Source: Eubacterium barkeri (GTDB taxonomy: Bacteria; Bacillota; Clostridia; Eubacteriales; Eubacteriaceae). From it: a DNA stretch of 64,000 nt. Under the pieces are notes generated by a model. The model saw only the letters and a program-made list of their open reading frames with translations. It ran no database searches and was not told the DNA's origin. A program made the translations under genes and the position numbers. Location: contig NZ_FNOU01000002.1 in assembly GCF_900107125.1 (NCBI RefSeq), forward strand, positions 210,187 to 274,186. Reading direction: 5' to 3'. This document shows positions 27,264-35,831 of this stretch, one piece after another (positions within the stretch are counted from its first letter, which is position 1; every line of letters starts with the position of its first letter).

Positions 27264-28079
27264 TTATCTTTTTGAAGCCATATCCTTGGATTTACGGGCA
27301 CACACATCAACAGCCTGTATAATGGCACTGCGAAATCCTGATGCTTCCAATGCCGCCACCGCATCAATGGTAGTTCCTGCGGGTGAACAGACCATATCTT
27401 TAAGCTCCCCGGGATGCTTGCCGGTTTCTAAAACCATTTTGGCCGATCCTGCAACTGCCTGCGCTGCAAATTTATAAGCTTTCTGTCTTGGCATCCCCTG
27501 GGCTACCGCACCATCCGCCAAGGCTTCAATAAACATAAAAACATATGCCGGTGATGAACCACTTACCGCAGTAACGGCGTCCATTAGTGCTTCCGGAACA
27601 ATTTCTGCTTGACCGAAGCTCTCAAAGATATCCTTAATCTCCAGTACTTCATCCCTTGTTACCTGGGAATTTGGAGAAAGAGCAGCCATCCCTTCCCCGA
27701 CCATGGCCGGTGTGTTTGGCATTACGCGGATAAGCTTTACGGGGTGGCCAAAGCGGGATTCATTTGTTGCAATTGTCTCTCCGGCACCAATGCTCACAAT
27801 AATCGCATCATCCTTAATGAAATCTTTAATCTGGTCAATAACCTCTGGATAAAATTGTGGCTTAATCGCAAGAAACAGAATATCGGAAACCTCAGCAACA
27901 GGGATATTATCCTGGGATGGTACAATGCCACAGCGTGTTCTCATTTCACTAAGTGCTTTAGAATTCGGATCTGACACATAAATTTGTTCCGGACCATAAG
28001 AACCTTCCTGAATAATCCCAGTGATCATTGCCTGGGCCATATTTCCACAACCAATAAAACCAATTATATTGTTCATCAT
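27264..28079 (-). CDS. proC: Pyrroline-5-carboxylate reductase
   Basis: ProC reduces 1-pyrroline-5-carboxylate to proline with NAD(P)H, the last step of proline synthesis. The 271-residue protein begins with a Rossmann fold (NIIGFIGCGNMAQAMITGI). It contains VRVMPNTPAMVGEGMAAL (about 120-137) and ends with the family signature region SGSSPAYVFMFIEALADGAVAQGMPRQKAY plus LKDMVCSPAGTTIDAVAALE. GAGGAG precedes the first ATG; a second ATG follows immediately. No other proline genes are nearby. Confidence 0.96.
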   Translation of the reverse strand: MMNNIIGFIGCGNMAQAMITGIIQEGSYGPEQIYVSDPNSKALSEMRTRCGIVPSQDNIPVAEVSDILFLAIKPQFYPEVIDQIKDFIKDDAIIVSIGAGETIATNESRFGHPVKLIRVMPNTPAMVGEGMAALSPNSQVTRDEVLEIKDIFESFGQAEIVPEALMDAVTAVSGSSPAYVFMFIEALADGAVAQGMPRQKAYKFAAQAVAGSAKMVLETGKHPGELKDMVCSPAGTTIDAVAALEASGFRSAIIQAVDVCARKSKDMASKR

Positions 28080-28165
28080 CGTATCTCCTCGTTATTTTCT
28101 TACTTTTATCTCATTTTACTCCATTTATGTTAGAATAACAAGACAGATAAAATCAGAAAAAAGCA

Positions 28166-28194
28166 TTGACTTTTTTCTGTATTAAGATTAGGAT
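28166..28194 (+). promoter_or_regulatory. Promoter of the tRNA-Ser/tRNA-Ala unit
   Basis: TTGACT (28166-28171) and TAGGAT (28189-28194) have a 17-base spacer and end 15 bases before the first tRNA. Confidence 0.65.
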
Positions 28195-28209
28195 ATTAAT
28201 ATCCGCTAT

Positions 28210-28298
28210 GGAGAAGTATCGAAGTGGTCATAACGAGCCGCACTCGAAATGCGGTTGTCCTCCGGGGCACGTGGGTTCGAATCCCACCTTCTCCGCCA
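28210..28298 (+). tRNA. tRNA-Ser (anticodon CGA)
   Basis: The acceptor arms GGAGAAG and CTTCTCC pair, and GCCA follows with an encoded CCA. The anticodon loop CTCGAAA (28243-28249), on the stem CCGCA/TGCGG, gives CGA at 28245-28247, reading UCG. The T arm GTGGG-TTCGAAT-CCCAC is canonical, and a long variable arm is present as expected for a class II serine tRNA. Confidence 0.96.
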
Positions 28299-28307
28299 TC
28301 TTATAAT

Positions 28308-28383
28308 GGGGGCATAGCTCAGTTGGGAGAGCGATACGTTCGCAACGTATAGGTCAGGGGTTCGAATCCCCTTGTCTCCACCA
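28308..28383 (+). tRNA. tRNA-Ala (anticodon CGC)
   Basis: GGGGGCA pairs with TGTCTCC. The third pair is G3-U70, the alanine identity element. The anticodon loop TTCGCAA gives CGC (28341-28343), reading GCG. The D arm GCTCAGTTGGGAGAGC and T arm AGGGG-TTCGAAT-CCCCT are canonical, and CCA is encoded. It is nine bases after the serine tRNA. Confidence 0.96.
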
Positions 28384-28397
28384 TAACCGTCGTATAG

Positions 28398-28430
28398 AGC
28401 GGGTTCCAGCCTTTGGGACCTGCTTATTTT
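28398..28430 (+). terminator. Terminator of the tRNA unit
   Basis: AGCGGGTTCC pairs (with wobbles) with GGGACCTGCT and is followed by TATTTTTTT. Confidence 0.75.
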
Positions 28431-28507
28431 TTTACTTTTCCCGCATTTTACTGTATCTGATTCTCCATATTATTTGAGAATCCTATAGATTATACTTGGA
28501 ATACTGC

Positions 28508-30370
28508 TCATTTAGAGTCAAGTTCATCATACAGCAGATCATGATAACGGCGCATTTCTGCAAGATGTGTCAACTGCTCGTCTAAGGAGCTTGCCATGAC
28601 GGGATGATAAGCGACCATGGCCTTTAGCATTTCAGAGTCATTAGCGTAGATAATCCTCTCATTCTTCAATGCGCCATCTAATACGGCTTTTGCTATCTCT
28701 ATTGGTGACTTTAATATCTCGGAAATTTTACCGTCATAGATAGATGTCTCCATCATTTCAGATGTTGCAGCACAGATTTTAACACCCGTTTCCCAGTATT
28801 CGTATCGCAGAGCCAAGGTGAAAAGTAGCAACGCTGCCTCGGTTGCACTGTCACTACTCTGGAAAGGCAGATTCCAGAATGCCGTGTTCGAAATCATATT
28901 AATAATTTGGCCCGTTTTCTGAGCAGTCATGATAGGAAGAGCAGCACGGCAACAGTATAAAGTTCCGTAGAAGTTTATAGAGAAGATTCTTTCCCAGTCG
29001 GTATTGTCCAAAGCCTTCATACCAGGATGTTTTTTCTGGATGGCCCGTGCTCTGGGTGTATCCGAAAAAAAGTGCAGTTGACCAACGTCAACCGTATTAA
29101 TAAGCAAGTCCAATCTCCCATTTATGCGGTCCTGAGCTTCCGCCACCATCGCATCAACCTGAGCCTCGACAGCGAGATCACAGAAAATCCCGCTGACAGT
29201 ATGGGGATAAAGTGCAGACAATCGTTTGACTTCACAGATCAAGTTTTTCGAATTATGATCTGCAAGTACTACGATGGCTCCAACGGACAGTAGTAGTTCT
29301 GCCAGGATGAGGCCGATACCAGAAGCTCCGCCAGTGATAAGAGTATGTTTTCCAACATAATCTGCCGGATTCATCTGAGATGCTTGCTTGCTGCTGATGT
29401 AAGCCTGAGTTTTTTCAATAATTTGATGTGCATCATCCTCATTTCTAATCTCTTGAAGTTGTTCGAATTCTGCGACATCTATCTCTGGGTTATTCTCTAA
29501 AGGATCCAAAAGAAAGGTCAGAATCCCTCTACGACGCTTTCTGGCATATTGTAAAAAGACCTGATCCAATATCTTCCCCATCGCACCTGGCATAAAGCAC
29601 TGTTTGGCGCCATCAATATCTCCATCATCCCCTAAGATTAAACGATCATTTCGGGAAATCCCCTCCAGAATACGTTGGGCAGACTGCCGTGGCATTTGGG
29701 CACCGTCAGGGATATTCTCAGCACCCTTAAAAATTGAAGTAGCAGTAGTTCCCGGGGTAGCGGCATTGAAGCGGATACCCTCGGATTGGTATTCACTGCG
29801 GAGGCTAAGCGTCAGAGCACAGAGTGCTGCCTTCGTTGCTGCATACTGACTTTGATAAGCCATTGGTGAAAATGCAATTCCAGATATAATATTTACAATT
29901 TGTCCTTGTCCCTGGGCAATCATTGGCGGCAAAGCGGCACGACATCCATATAAAGCACCATAAAAATTAAGGTCAAAGGCAGACTTCCATGATGCGTTAT
30001 CTGCTACTTTAGCCATAAATGGATTATCCGGATTTAAACCTTCAGGTTCTACGGTAAATTTACTGCTAAAACCTGCACCTGCACAATTAATTAAGAGGTC
30101 TAGCTGATCACAGAATGCGATCGACTGGGTGATGGCATTCTGTACGGCACTCTCCTGAGTGACATCACAATGAATCCCTTTCACCTTGTCCGGATACATC
30201 TTTTTTAGACGTTGGATTTGAATATTAAGATTTTGGGCGTCATAATCGATTAAAGTAATGAATGCTGCACCGCATATAAGTAGTTCCTCACAGAGGGCTA
30301 GCCCGATGCCGGAGGCCGCCCCTGTGATTACCGCACCTTTTCCTTGAAAATAAGTTCGTTCATACTCCAT
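28508..30370 (-). CDS. Tandem short-chain dehydrogenase/reductase fusion with a degenerate second half
   Basis: A 620-residue fusion of two classical SDR domains joined by about 60 residues. The first domain (about 5-285) has TGAASGIG (17-24), NCAG (95-98), Ser163, Tyr176 and Lys180 in YAATK, and PG at 206-207, so it should be an NAD(P)-dependent oxidoreductase. The second (about 338-620) keeps TGGASGIG (347-354). However, NAG became NTVD, the catalytic Tyr and Lys positions are Asp507 and Glu511 (DSATE), and PG became SE. It is therefore very unlikely to be catalytic. ATG 30370 follows GGAG; it overlaps the preceding decarboxylase-family gene by 11 bases. It is the last gene of the reductase cluster. 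The substrate is unknown. Confidence 0.85.
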   Translation of the reverse strand: MEYERTYFQGKGAVITGAASGIGLALCEELLICGAAFITLIDYDAQNLNIQIQRLKKMYPDKVKGIHCDVTQESAVQNAITQSIAFCDQLDLLINCAGAGFSSKFTVEPEGLNPDNPFMAKVADNASWKSAFDLNFYGALYGCRAALPPMIAQGQGQIVNIISGIAFSPMAYQSQYAATKAALCALTLSLRSEYQSEGIRFNAATPGTTATSIFKGAENIPDGAQMPRQSAQRILEGISRNDRLILGDDGDIDGAKQCFMPGAMGKILDQVFLQYARKRRRGILTFLLDPLENNPEIDVAEFEQLQEIRNEDDAHQIIEKTQAYISSKQASQMNPADYVGKHTLITGGASGIGLILAELLLSVGAIVVLADHNSKNLICEVKRLSALYPHTVSGIFCDLAVEAQVDAMVAEAQDRINGRLDLLINTVDVGQLHFFSDTPRARAIQKKHPGMKALDNTDWERIFSINFYGTLYCCRAALPIMTAQKTGQIINMISNTAFWNLPFQSSDSATEAALLLFTLALRYEYWETGVKICAATSEMMETSIYDGKISEILKSPIEIAKAVLDGALKNERIIYANDSEMLKAMVAYHPVMASSLDEQLTHLAEMRRYHDLLYDELDSK

Positions 30371-31229
30371 ATTTATCTCCTTCAAAAATAGATTTGATGA
30401 TCTCGGTAAAGGGTGCATTGATCATATCGCCCTGTAAAGAGATAAGACATAATTTCTGTTGTTTCAAAATCCGTATATTGATGAATCTTTGTAATGCCAC
30501 GAATCCAATTATCACTGACCATCCATCCAGCACCACCACTTGTTTGATAGGAATCTCCCCCCAGGGGTCATTAATGGTTGACGACAAGCGTACTTTAGCT
30601 GTAGCTGGTTCATATCTTAAAAACCGCGTAGGACTATCATAATGACTCATGAAAAGGTCGGTAAAGCCACTGGGACTTATATGATACTGAAACAAGAAAC
30701 TATTCCCCTCTGTTACTATAGGAGATGTTGGCAGGGATTTCTCCACACCACCAGTAAGCCGTTCCATGAGTGGATCATTAAAGCATCCAATATCCACATC
30801 CACCTCAAGCAATGGGACACCATCCCTCCATATAGCACAGTGACCACTATCACCGATACGTTCAACTAAAATACGGTCACACAGTTTTTTAGGCAATCCA
30901 CTACCTTCACGTCCAGAAAGCATCCCCATAAGCGCACCAGGTCCATCCAGCTGCAATCCGATGAAATGTACTCCGGTACGACCTTTATATTCGGCCATAA
31001 TACCAATGCCCCCCTCCATATACCATGGTGCAAAAGTAGGTTCTCTTATATCCACTACATAGATATAAATCAGAGCTGGATCCGTCACTTTTAGTGGTGG
31101 TGGCAACAGAGCCTGTGCTTTTTCTTGGTCAGCCAGACAAAATAACTGAATACCATATTGATGGTTCATAGCGGGCTCGCTCATAAATGAGACGAGTTTC
31201 TCCTTAGGTGTAATTAATGATGGCTTCAT
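30360..31229 (-). CDS. Acetoacetate decarboxylase family protein
   Basis: A 289-residue member of the ADC family. The central GREGSGLPKKLCDRILVE (about 106-123) contains the Lys-Lys pair of the active site, where one lysine forms the Schiff base with a beta-keto acid. Surrounding strands such as WYMEGGIGIMAEYKGRTGVHFIGLQ and GFTDLFMSHYD fit the fold. ADC-like proteins include decarboxylases but also aldolase/dehydratase-type enzymes, so the reaction is open. AAGGAG precedes the ATG. It lies between the flavin reductase and the SDR fusion with tight spacing, implying one operon and a shared substrate, perhaps a beta-keto intermediate (inference). Confidence 0.82.
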   Translation of the reverse strand: MKPSLITPKEKLVSFMSEPAMNHQYGIQLFCLADQEKAQALLPPPLKVTDPALIYIYVVDIREPTFAPWYMEGGIGIMAEYKGRTGVHFIGLQLDGPGALMGMLSGREGSGLPKKLCDRILVERIGDSGHCAIWRDGVPLLEVDVDIGCFNDPLMERLTGGVEKSLPTSPIVTEGNSFLFQYHISPSGFTDLFMSHYDSPTRFLRYEPATAKVRLSSTINDPWGEIPIKQVVVLDGWSVIIGFVALQRFINIRILKQQKLCLISLQGDMINAPFTEIIKSIFEGDKYGV

Positions 31230-31253
31230 TTTGCAACTCCTTATTTGATATCT

Positions 31254-33179
31254 CTACATATCTTTTTTGAAAACAAACGACCGCCCATGAGCATCTTGAG
31301 TAGCCTCTAAAATACGCCCACTTTTACGTGCATCCCCAATAACTACCACTGGTAACTGAGGAAACGATCTGACGATGGTATCCACTACTGATTGACGAGG
31401 ATGGACACCAAGGGCAAGGACAATAGAATCGGCTGCCAGCATCCGCTTATCACCAGTATCTAAATCGGACAATAACAAATCTTCCGGTTGTATGGCTATC
31501 AGTTGGTGCTTGAGATATACCCTCAAAGGGAAATCTTTCAACCTTGCTAATATGTCCTCTGTTACTGCTGGGTATATACCAGAGCCCAATGTTGCTTGCA
31601 TCTCCACCAAAGTCACACTACATCCAGATAACACCAGCATTTCTGCTGTTTCCAGTCCCGTCATACCTGAACCCACTACGACTACCTGCCCTTTGGGCTT
31701 TACCCGTCCACAAAGTACCCCTTCTGCTGTTACAACCCGATTGTCAGTAATACCTGGCAATTCTGGACGCACTGGTTGAGCACCACAGGCGATGAAAATG
31801 CCACAAGGGGAGAGTTTCTCCAGGACTTGAGGCGTGGCAGATTCACCTAAATGACAGCAGATACCAGCCTGTACAACTTGGGCAGTTAAAGAATTGACAT
31901 AAGCTGTAATTTTTTCCTTTTTATATCCCTTGTCCGCGATATTCAGTGTTCCGCCCAGTTGTAGTTGCTCATCAAAGAGATGAACATCGAAACGGCGCTC
32001 TTTTAATACCAATGCCGCTTCTATCCCTGCTGGACCACCACCAACAATAGCGACTCGGCGTCCTTCTCCATTTTTAACAGTATGAACAAAATCCATTTCC
32101 CTTCCTGTCACCGGGTTTACTGCGCACTTAATTCGACGAAGGGCTAGGATTTCATTAAAACAAGCCAGACAACCGATACACTGTCGAATGGTATCACATT
32201 TTCCAGTCAGGGCTTTGCGTGTCCATTGGGCATCAGCTAAATGCCCCCGACCAATACCGACAAAGTCACAGGCTCCTTCCTTGAGCAAGACTTCTGCCAT
32301 CCGCGGCTCCTTAATGTTGTTTACTGCAATAACGGGAATACCCACAGCAGCCTTCATTGCAGAACTGAACTCCCTTTTGCTTCCCTCTGGCCAGGTTCCT
32401 GGTTCAATGCAACCATTAGAATAGCAGCTGACATTGATAGCATCAACACCAGCAGATTCCAATGCCTTGGCCACAGTGATAGACTCTGACAGCATCATCC
32501 CACCCGACAACGCCTCAAAAGCATTGATGCGTACACTGAGGGGAAAATCCCCGCAGGACTGGCGAATTCCTGCTACGATGTCCAACAGAAAATGCAAACG
32601 ATTTTCAAAGCTTCCGCCATAAGCATCCTTCCTAAAATTCATTGCGGGTGATAAAAAATTATTGATAAGGTAGCCGTGAGCTGCGTGAAGTTCAACACCA
32701 TCCGCTCCTGATTTTTGTACCAATTGGGCTGCCGTGACGAACTGCTTTACCAAATCGGCACATTCATCAATGGACAATATCTCAGGAATTGTACCATTTG
32801 GAACAAATTCACAGGAGGGTGCTACCACCTTCCCACCTGTCAGCGACGGTGAAGCTGATGCACCAGGATGCTGAAGCTGGACAAAGAGTCGAGTATCATA
32901 CTGATGAATGACTTCGACTAAACGCTGAATTCCCGATATGTCGCTTATACGATATGCCGAAAGTTGCCGGGGATCACTGCTTCCCGGACCATCGGTAATC
33001 CGAGTCACCTCTGTAATGATCAAGCCAACACCACCTCGTGCCCGTGCCTCGTAAAAGCTAATGAGTTCATCACTGACATCACCTTGGTCCGTTGCTAAAT
33101 TAATACCCATCGCTGGCATTACGACTCGATTGGGCAGTTTCAGTCCCCCAATGGTTCCAGAATCTTGTAATTGTACCAT
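31254..33179 (-). CDS. Old-yellow-enzyme / 2,4-dienoyl-CoA reductase-type flavoprotein with 4Fe-4S
   Basis: A 641-residue FadH/BaiCD-like enoate reductase. The N-terminal FMN TIM barrel (about 1-350) contains LPNRVVMPAMG, the HAAHGYLINNFLSP active-site histidines (about 174-187) and FVGIGRGHLADAQW. Cysteines CIGCLACFN and a further C in KCAVNP bind 4Fe-4S (about 335-360). FAD and NAD(P) domains follow, with VAIVGGGPAGIEAALVL (about 375-390) and VVVVGSGMTGLETAEML. It would reduce an activated C=C bond of an unsaturated acid, ketone, bile acid or steroid-like compound; the true substrate is unknown. RBS AGGAGG. It is 4 bases downstream of the membrane protein gene. Confidence 0.9.
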   Translation of the reverse strand: MVQLQDSGTIGGLKLPNRVVMPAMGINLATDQGDVSDELISFYEARARGGVGLIITEVTRITDGPGSSDPRQLSAYRISDISGIQRLVEVIHQYDTRLFVQLQHPGASASPSLTGGKVVAPSCEFVPNGTIPEILSIDECADLVKQFVTAAQLVQKSGADGVELHAAHGYLINNFLSPAMNFRKDAYGGSFENRLHFLLDIVAGIRQSCGDFPLSVRINAFEALSGGMMLSESITVAKALESAGVDAINVSCYSNGCIEPGTWPEGSKREFSSAMKAAVGIPVIAVNNIKEPRMAEVLLKEGACDFVGIGRGHLADAQWTRKALTGKCDTIRQCIGCLACFNEILALRRIKCAVNPVTGREMDFVHTVKNGEGRRVAIVGGGPAGIEAALVLKERRFDVHLFDEQLQLGGTLNIADKGYKKEKITAYVNSLTAQVVQAGICCHLGESATPQVLEKLSPCGIFIACGAQPVRPELPGITDNRVVTAEGVLCGRVKPKGQVVVVGSGMTGLETAEMLVLSGCSVTLVEMQATLGSGIYPAVTEDILARLKDFPLRVYLKHQLIAIQPEDLLLSDLDTGDKRMLAADSIVLALGVHPRQSVVDTIVRSFPQLPVVVIGDARKSGRILEATQDAHGRSFVFKKDM

Positions 33180-33183
33180 GCCT

Positions 33184-34152
33184 TTACCTCCTGATTTCCT
33201 TATCTACTCCTAAAGTGGTGAAAACGCGTAAGGCCAGCGCCACCGTACATTTAGTGATAACCGTAACGCAAGCTGTCCGAATGACGAAATACTGGAAAAA
33301 ATTCAAAACTTCAAAATGGAAAAAAGTCAAAATGCCCCACAACATTATCATCGCAGCCAAAGCTACCGGAATAAAAAGTATCAGCGTAAACCTTTTAGGT
33401 GAGCCAAACAATCCCGCATACCAAGATAGGTGATGATATTCCCGACGAGGAATGCGGCCAGCGCCGACTTCCTCCTGAATTTCCCGAGCCACAGGATATA
33501 CCATTTTCAGTGAAACAATAACGCTGAGGATTAGAGCAGAAATTATAATGTTTTTTTGGGCTGTAGGAAGGATAATCACCATAGCTCCATCGAGGATAAC
33601 TCCGCCCATGAAAAAGCCGACCACCAGATTAAAGCCAAAATCATTGACAACCGTATCGAAAAGATTTGAAAAAGTTTGTAAATGCGGTAGTGGATTCTTT
33701 ACGATGTCACTTCCAGTTTGCTCCTTTTCAAATGTATGAAGATAGTCGGGCTGCATGTAGCGCAGAATAACACACTCCACGATTTTAGCTGAAACAATTA
33801 TGGAATACAGCAAACGCCAAGCCAAAAACTGGGGAAATTCGAAAGTGCGTATTGCAAAGAATCTAAATACGACACCATTTAAAATTGGTGTGAAAACAGC
33901 AAAAATACTACCGATTATTAACGCTAGAAGCACTGGATTTTGAGGTAGATGAGCAAAAATCATACTGACTGGCGCTTCCTTTGGTAATGCGCCCTGTTGG
34001 GCTAATTCATCTATTCGGTGTTTAATATACAGCGTATCAATAAAGGTTGTGCTCACACCAAAGCATGCCGCATCAATAAGAATATCACTTTCACTTAAGC
34101 TGTGGCCGTACATGAACAGAATAACAGCTACCAAATTGATGATCATTGTCAT
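33184..34152 (-). CDS. Multi-spanning membrane protein of unknown function
   Basis: 322 residues with about seven hydrophobic segments, for example NLVAVILFMYGHSL, VLLALIIGSIFAVFTPIL, LLYSIIVSAKIVECVIL, GFFMGGVILDGAMVIIL and FTLILFIPVALAAMIMLWGI. Acidic and basic loops lie between. I do not recognise the family. Its place at the head of the reductase operon makes substrate uptake or sensing plausible, but that is inference. ATG 34152 has no ribosome binding site. The frame is open upstream to 34233, and a GGGAGG (34224-34219) lies 9 bases before an in-frame ATA (34209). The real protein may thus start with about 19 extra residues (EKNWRIGLPYVDNVRIIG). Confidence 0.75.
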   Translation of the reverse strand: MTMIINLVAVILFMYGHSLSESDILIDAACFGVSTTFIDTLYIKHRIDELAQQGALPKEAPVSMIFAHLPQNPVLLALIIGSIFAVFTPILNGVVFRFFAIRTFEFPQFLAWRLLYSIIVSAKIVECVILRYMQPDYLHTFEKEQTGSDIVKNPLPHLQTFSNLFDTVVNDFGFNLVVGFFMGGVILDGAMVIILPTAQKNIIISALILSVIVSLKMVYPVAREIQEEVGAGRIPRREYHHLSWYAGLFGSPKRFTLILFIPVALAAMIMLWGILTFFHFEVLNFFQYFVIRTACVTVITKCTVALALRVFTTLGVDKEIRR

Positions 34153-34291
34153 TCCGATGATACGGACATTGTCTACATAAGGTAGACCTATACGCCAGTT
34201 TTTTTCTATTTCAAACCACCTCCCATTAAATTATGAGATATCGCATTTTAAATCCTTTCATGTTCAGCATTTCCGTTCATTTTTCCAATAT

Positions 34292-34336
34292 AAAAACTGA
34301 TAGCCTATACACGATTTTGCGTATATACTATCAGCT
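34292..34336 (-). terminator. Terminator after the LuxR-type regulator gene
   Basis: On the minus strand, CTGATAG (34334-34328) pairs with CTATCAG (34303-34297), with an inner TATAC/GTATA pairing, followed by TTTTTAT. It separates the regulator transcript from the reductase operon. Confidence 0.7.
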
Positions 34337-34393
34337 TTTCACAGTTTTAAATACCTCCTTTTTTCTATGAAAAAGAGGGGGCATTTCATATCA

Positions 34394-35422
34394 TTATAAA
34401 ATCAAATTTTCCAAATCTTTACGTTTTTGTATATAGAGTTTTTCATACACTACTTGCAAGTAGGATTTGACTGTTGCAACAGAGAGATTTAAAACCTTAG
34501 CAATCTCCTGATTCCGATAACCACATTTGGCCAAATAGGCCACCTGATACTCCCGACTCGTAAGGATCTGGGATATCTGACCGTGAGTGACATGATTGTG
34601 GAAATCTACCCAATTGTACCCTATCTGCATTTTTAATGATTCTACTGCATTCATAAAACCTGGGGCCTGATTTGCCCACGGGGGCAGCAAACTGCTTAGG
34701 GAAGAATAATGCTCAACTAAAGGCATAATGAGACCATCCGGGATAAGACCTTCCATAACAAAGGCTAGCGCCGCTTTTGCGCGGTCATTCTCTTTTTGGC
34801 AAACCGCACTAACCGCCTCCATAAGCCGAAGGTAGATGCGTGTAGTAAAATAGCGAGTTTCATCAAAAAGAGACAAAGCTGTTTCCGTCAGAGACAGGAC
34901 CGCAGCGAATTCTCCACGTGCTAGTAAATATTTTGCTCGCGGATAACAGGCAAAGGGGCGGGCCGCTAAAGGGAGGCGACTAAAGTCTCCATCAATAATC
35001 CACGGTGGGCATTTATCAGTATCATACAGACTTACAGCCATAACAGCCTGGGCTAATTCTACAAATGCTTGGTCGGGGTGTCCGGATAACTGTCGAGTCA
35101 CTTCGTCCAAACGGATTTTTGTATTCATAAAGATATCGTATTGACCAGCTGCTACGGCCCCTGCCATACGGTAGAGAAGGTGTTGCCCAACCCGCCAATC
35201 TGTTGTGGTGAGACCAGTGGTCAGATTCAATACCGCGTTCAAATCACCGCGGTAGTAAGCCAACTCAATGTTCAGGCTTCTTTGGTCCTCAACGTTAGCT
35301 ATCCTTTCCACCATTTTATCAAGGCTTCCTGGTACATATGTCACATTATCCAGCGCCAGGAGAGACTGTCGAGGCTTTGTTATGGCACTCGCCATCACGT
35401 CATTATAGATATATTTACCCAT
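34394..35422 (-). CDS. LuxR-family transcriptional regulator
   Basis: A 342-residue protein with a C-terminal LuxR/FixJ-type helix-turn-helix (about 275-340): LTSREYQVAYLAKCGYRNQEIAKVLNLSVATVKSYLQVVYEKL, ending KRKDLENL. The rest is helical and repeat-like, resembling a TPR-type sensor region without an ATPase P-loop or receiver domain, so the signal is unknown. It is encoded just upstream of, and in line with, the membrane-protein/reductase/ADC/SDR genes and probably controls them. LuxR regulators next to specialised reductases are common in anaerobic gut Actinobacteria and Firmicutes. Confidence 0.85.
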   Translation of the reverse strand: MGKYIYNDVMASAITKPRQSLLALDNVTYVPGSLDKMVERIANVEDQRSLNIELAYYRGDLNAVLNLTTGLTTTDWRVGQHLLYRMAGAVAAGQYDIFMNTKIRLDEVTRQLSGHPDQAFVELAQAVMAVSLYDTDKCPPWIIDGDFSRLPLAARPFACYPRAKYLLARGEFAAVLSLTETALSLFDETRYFTTRIYLRLMEAVSAVCQKENDRAKAALAFVMEGLIPDGLIMPLVEHYSSLSSLLPPWANQAPGFMNAVESLKMQIGYNWVDFHNHVTHGQISQILTSREYQVAYLAKCGYRNQEIAKVLNLSVATVKSYLQVVYEKLYIQKRKDLENLIL

Positions 35423-35587
35423 AGCATTACTCTTTAGTACTGGAACAATTGGTCTTATCGTGTCCTCTCTCCATTCCCAGACTCTTCTCCTTATTTAAAA
35501 TCCCAGTGTGAACACAGATTTGATTCGCCATAAAAGGTACCCTAACTCTTTTAATTAAGTACATTTAATCATCCCCTAATAATTTTA

Positions 35588-35618
35588 AGTATAAACCATC
35601 CCGCGGTGCTATCGTCAA
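35588..35618 (-). promoter_or_regulatory. Possible long-spacer promoter of the LuxR gene
   Basis: On the minus strand, TTGACG (35618-35613) and TATACT (35593-35588) are 19 bases apart. The spacer contains the GC-rich palindrome CCGCGG within otherwise AT-rich DNA. Spacers of 19 bases usually need an activator. The rest of the 35423-35831 gap is AT-rich, and I see no gene there. Confidence 0.45.
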
Positions 35619-35831
35619 TACATTTTTAAATATTTTTTAATCCTCGTGTTTTCAACTTTATTTTTATGATCATACACCAACCGGCTTTATTCCAAAGCAA
35701 TTTATGCTTAGATAATTCTTATGCTGGATAAGTTATCGTCATAAAATGATTAATGCTTAAGATTTGTATGTCAGTATTTAATAAAAGAAAATTTTATTAT
35801 AGTGTTTATCTATTAAGTGAAAGGATACAAA

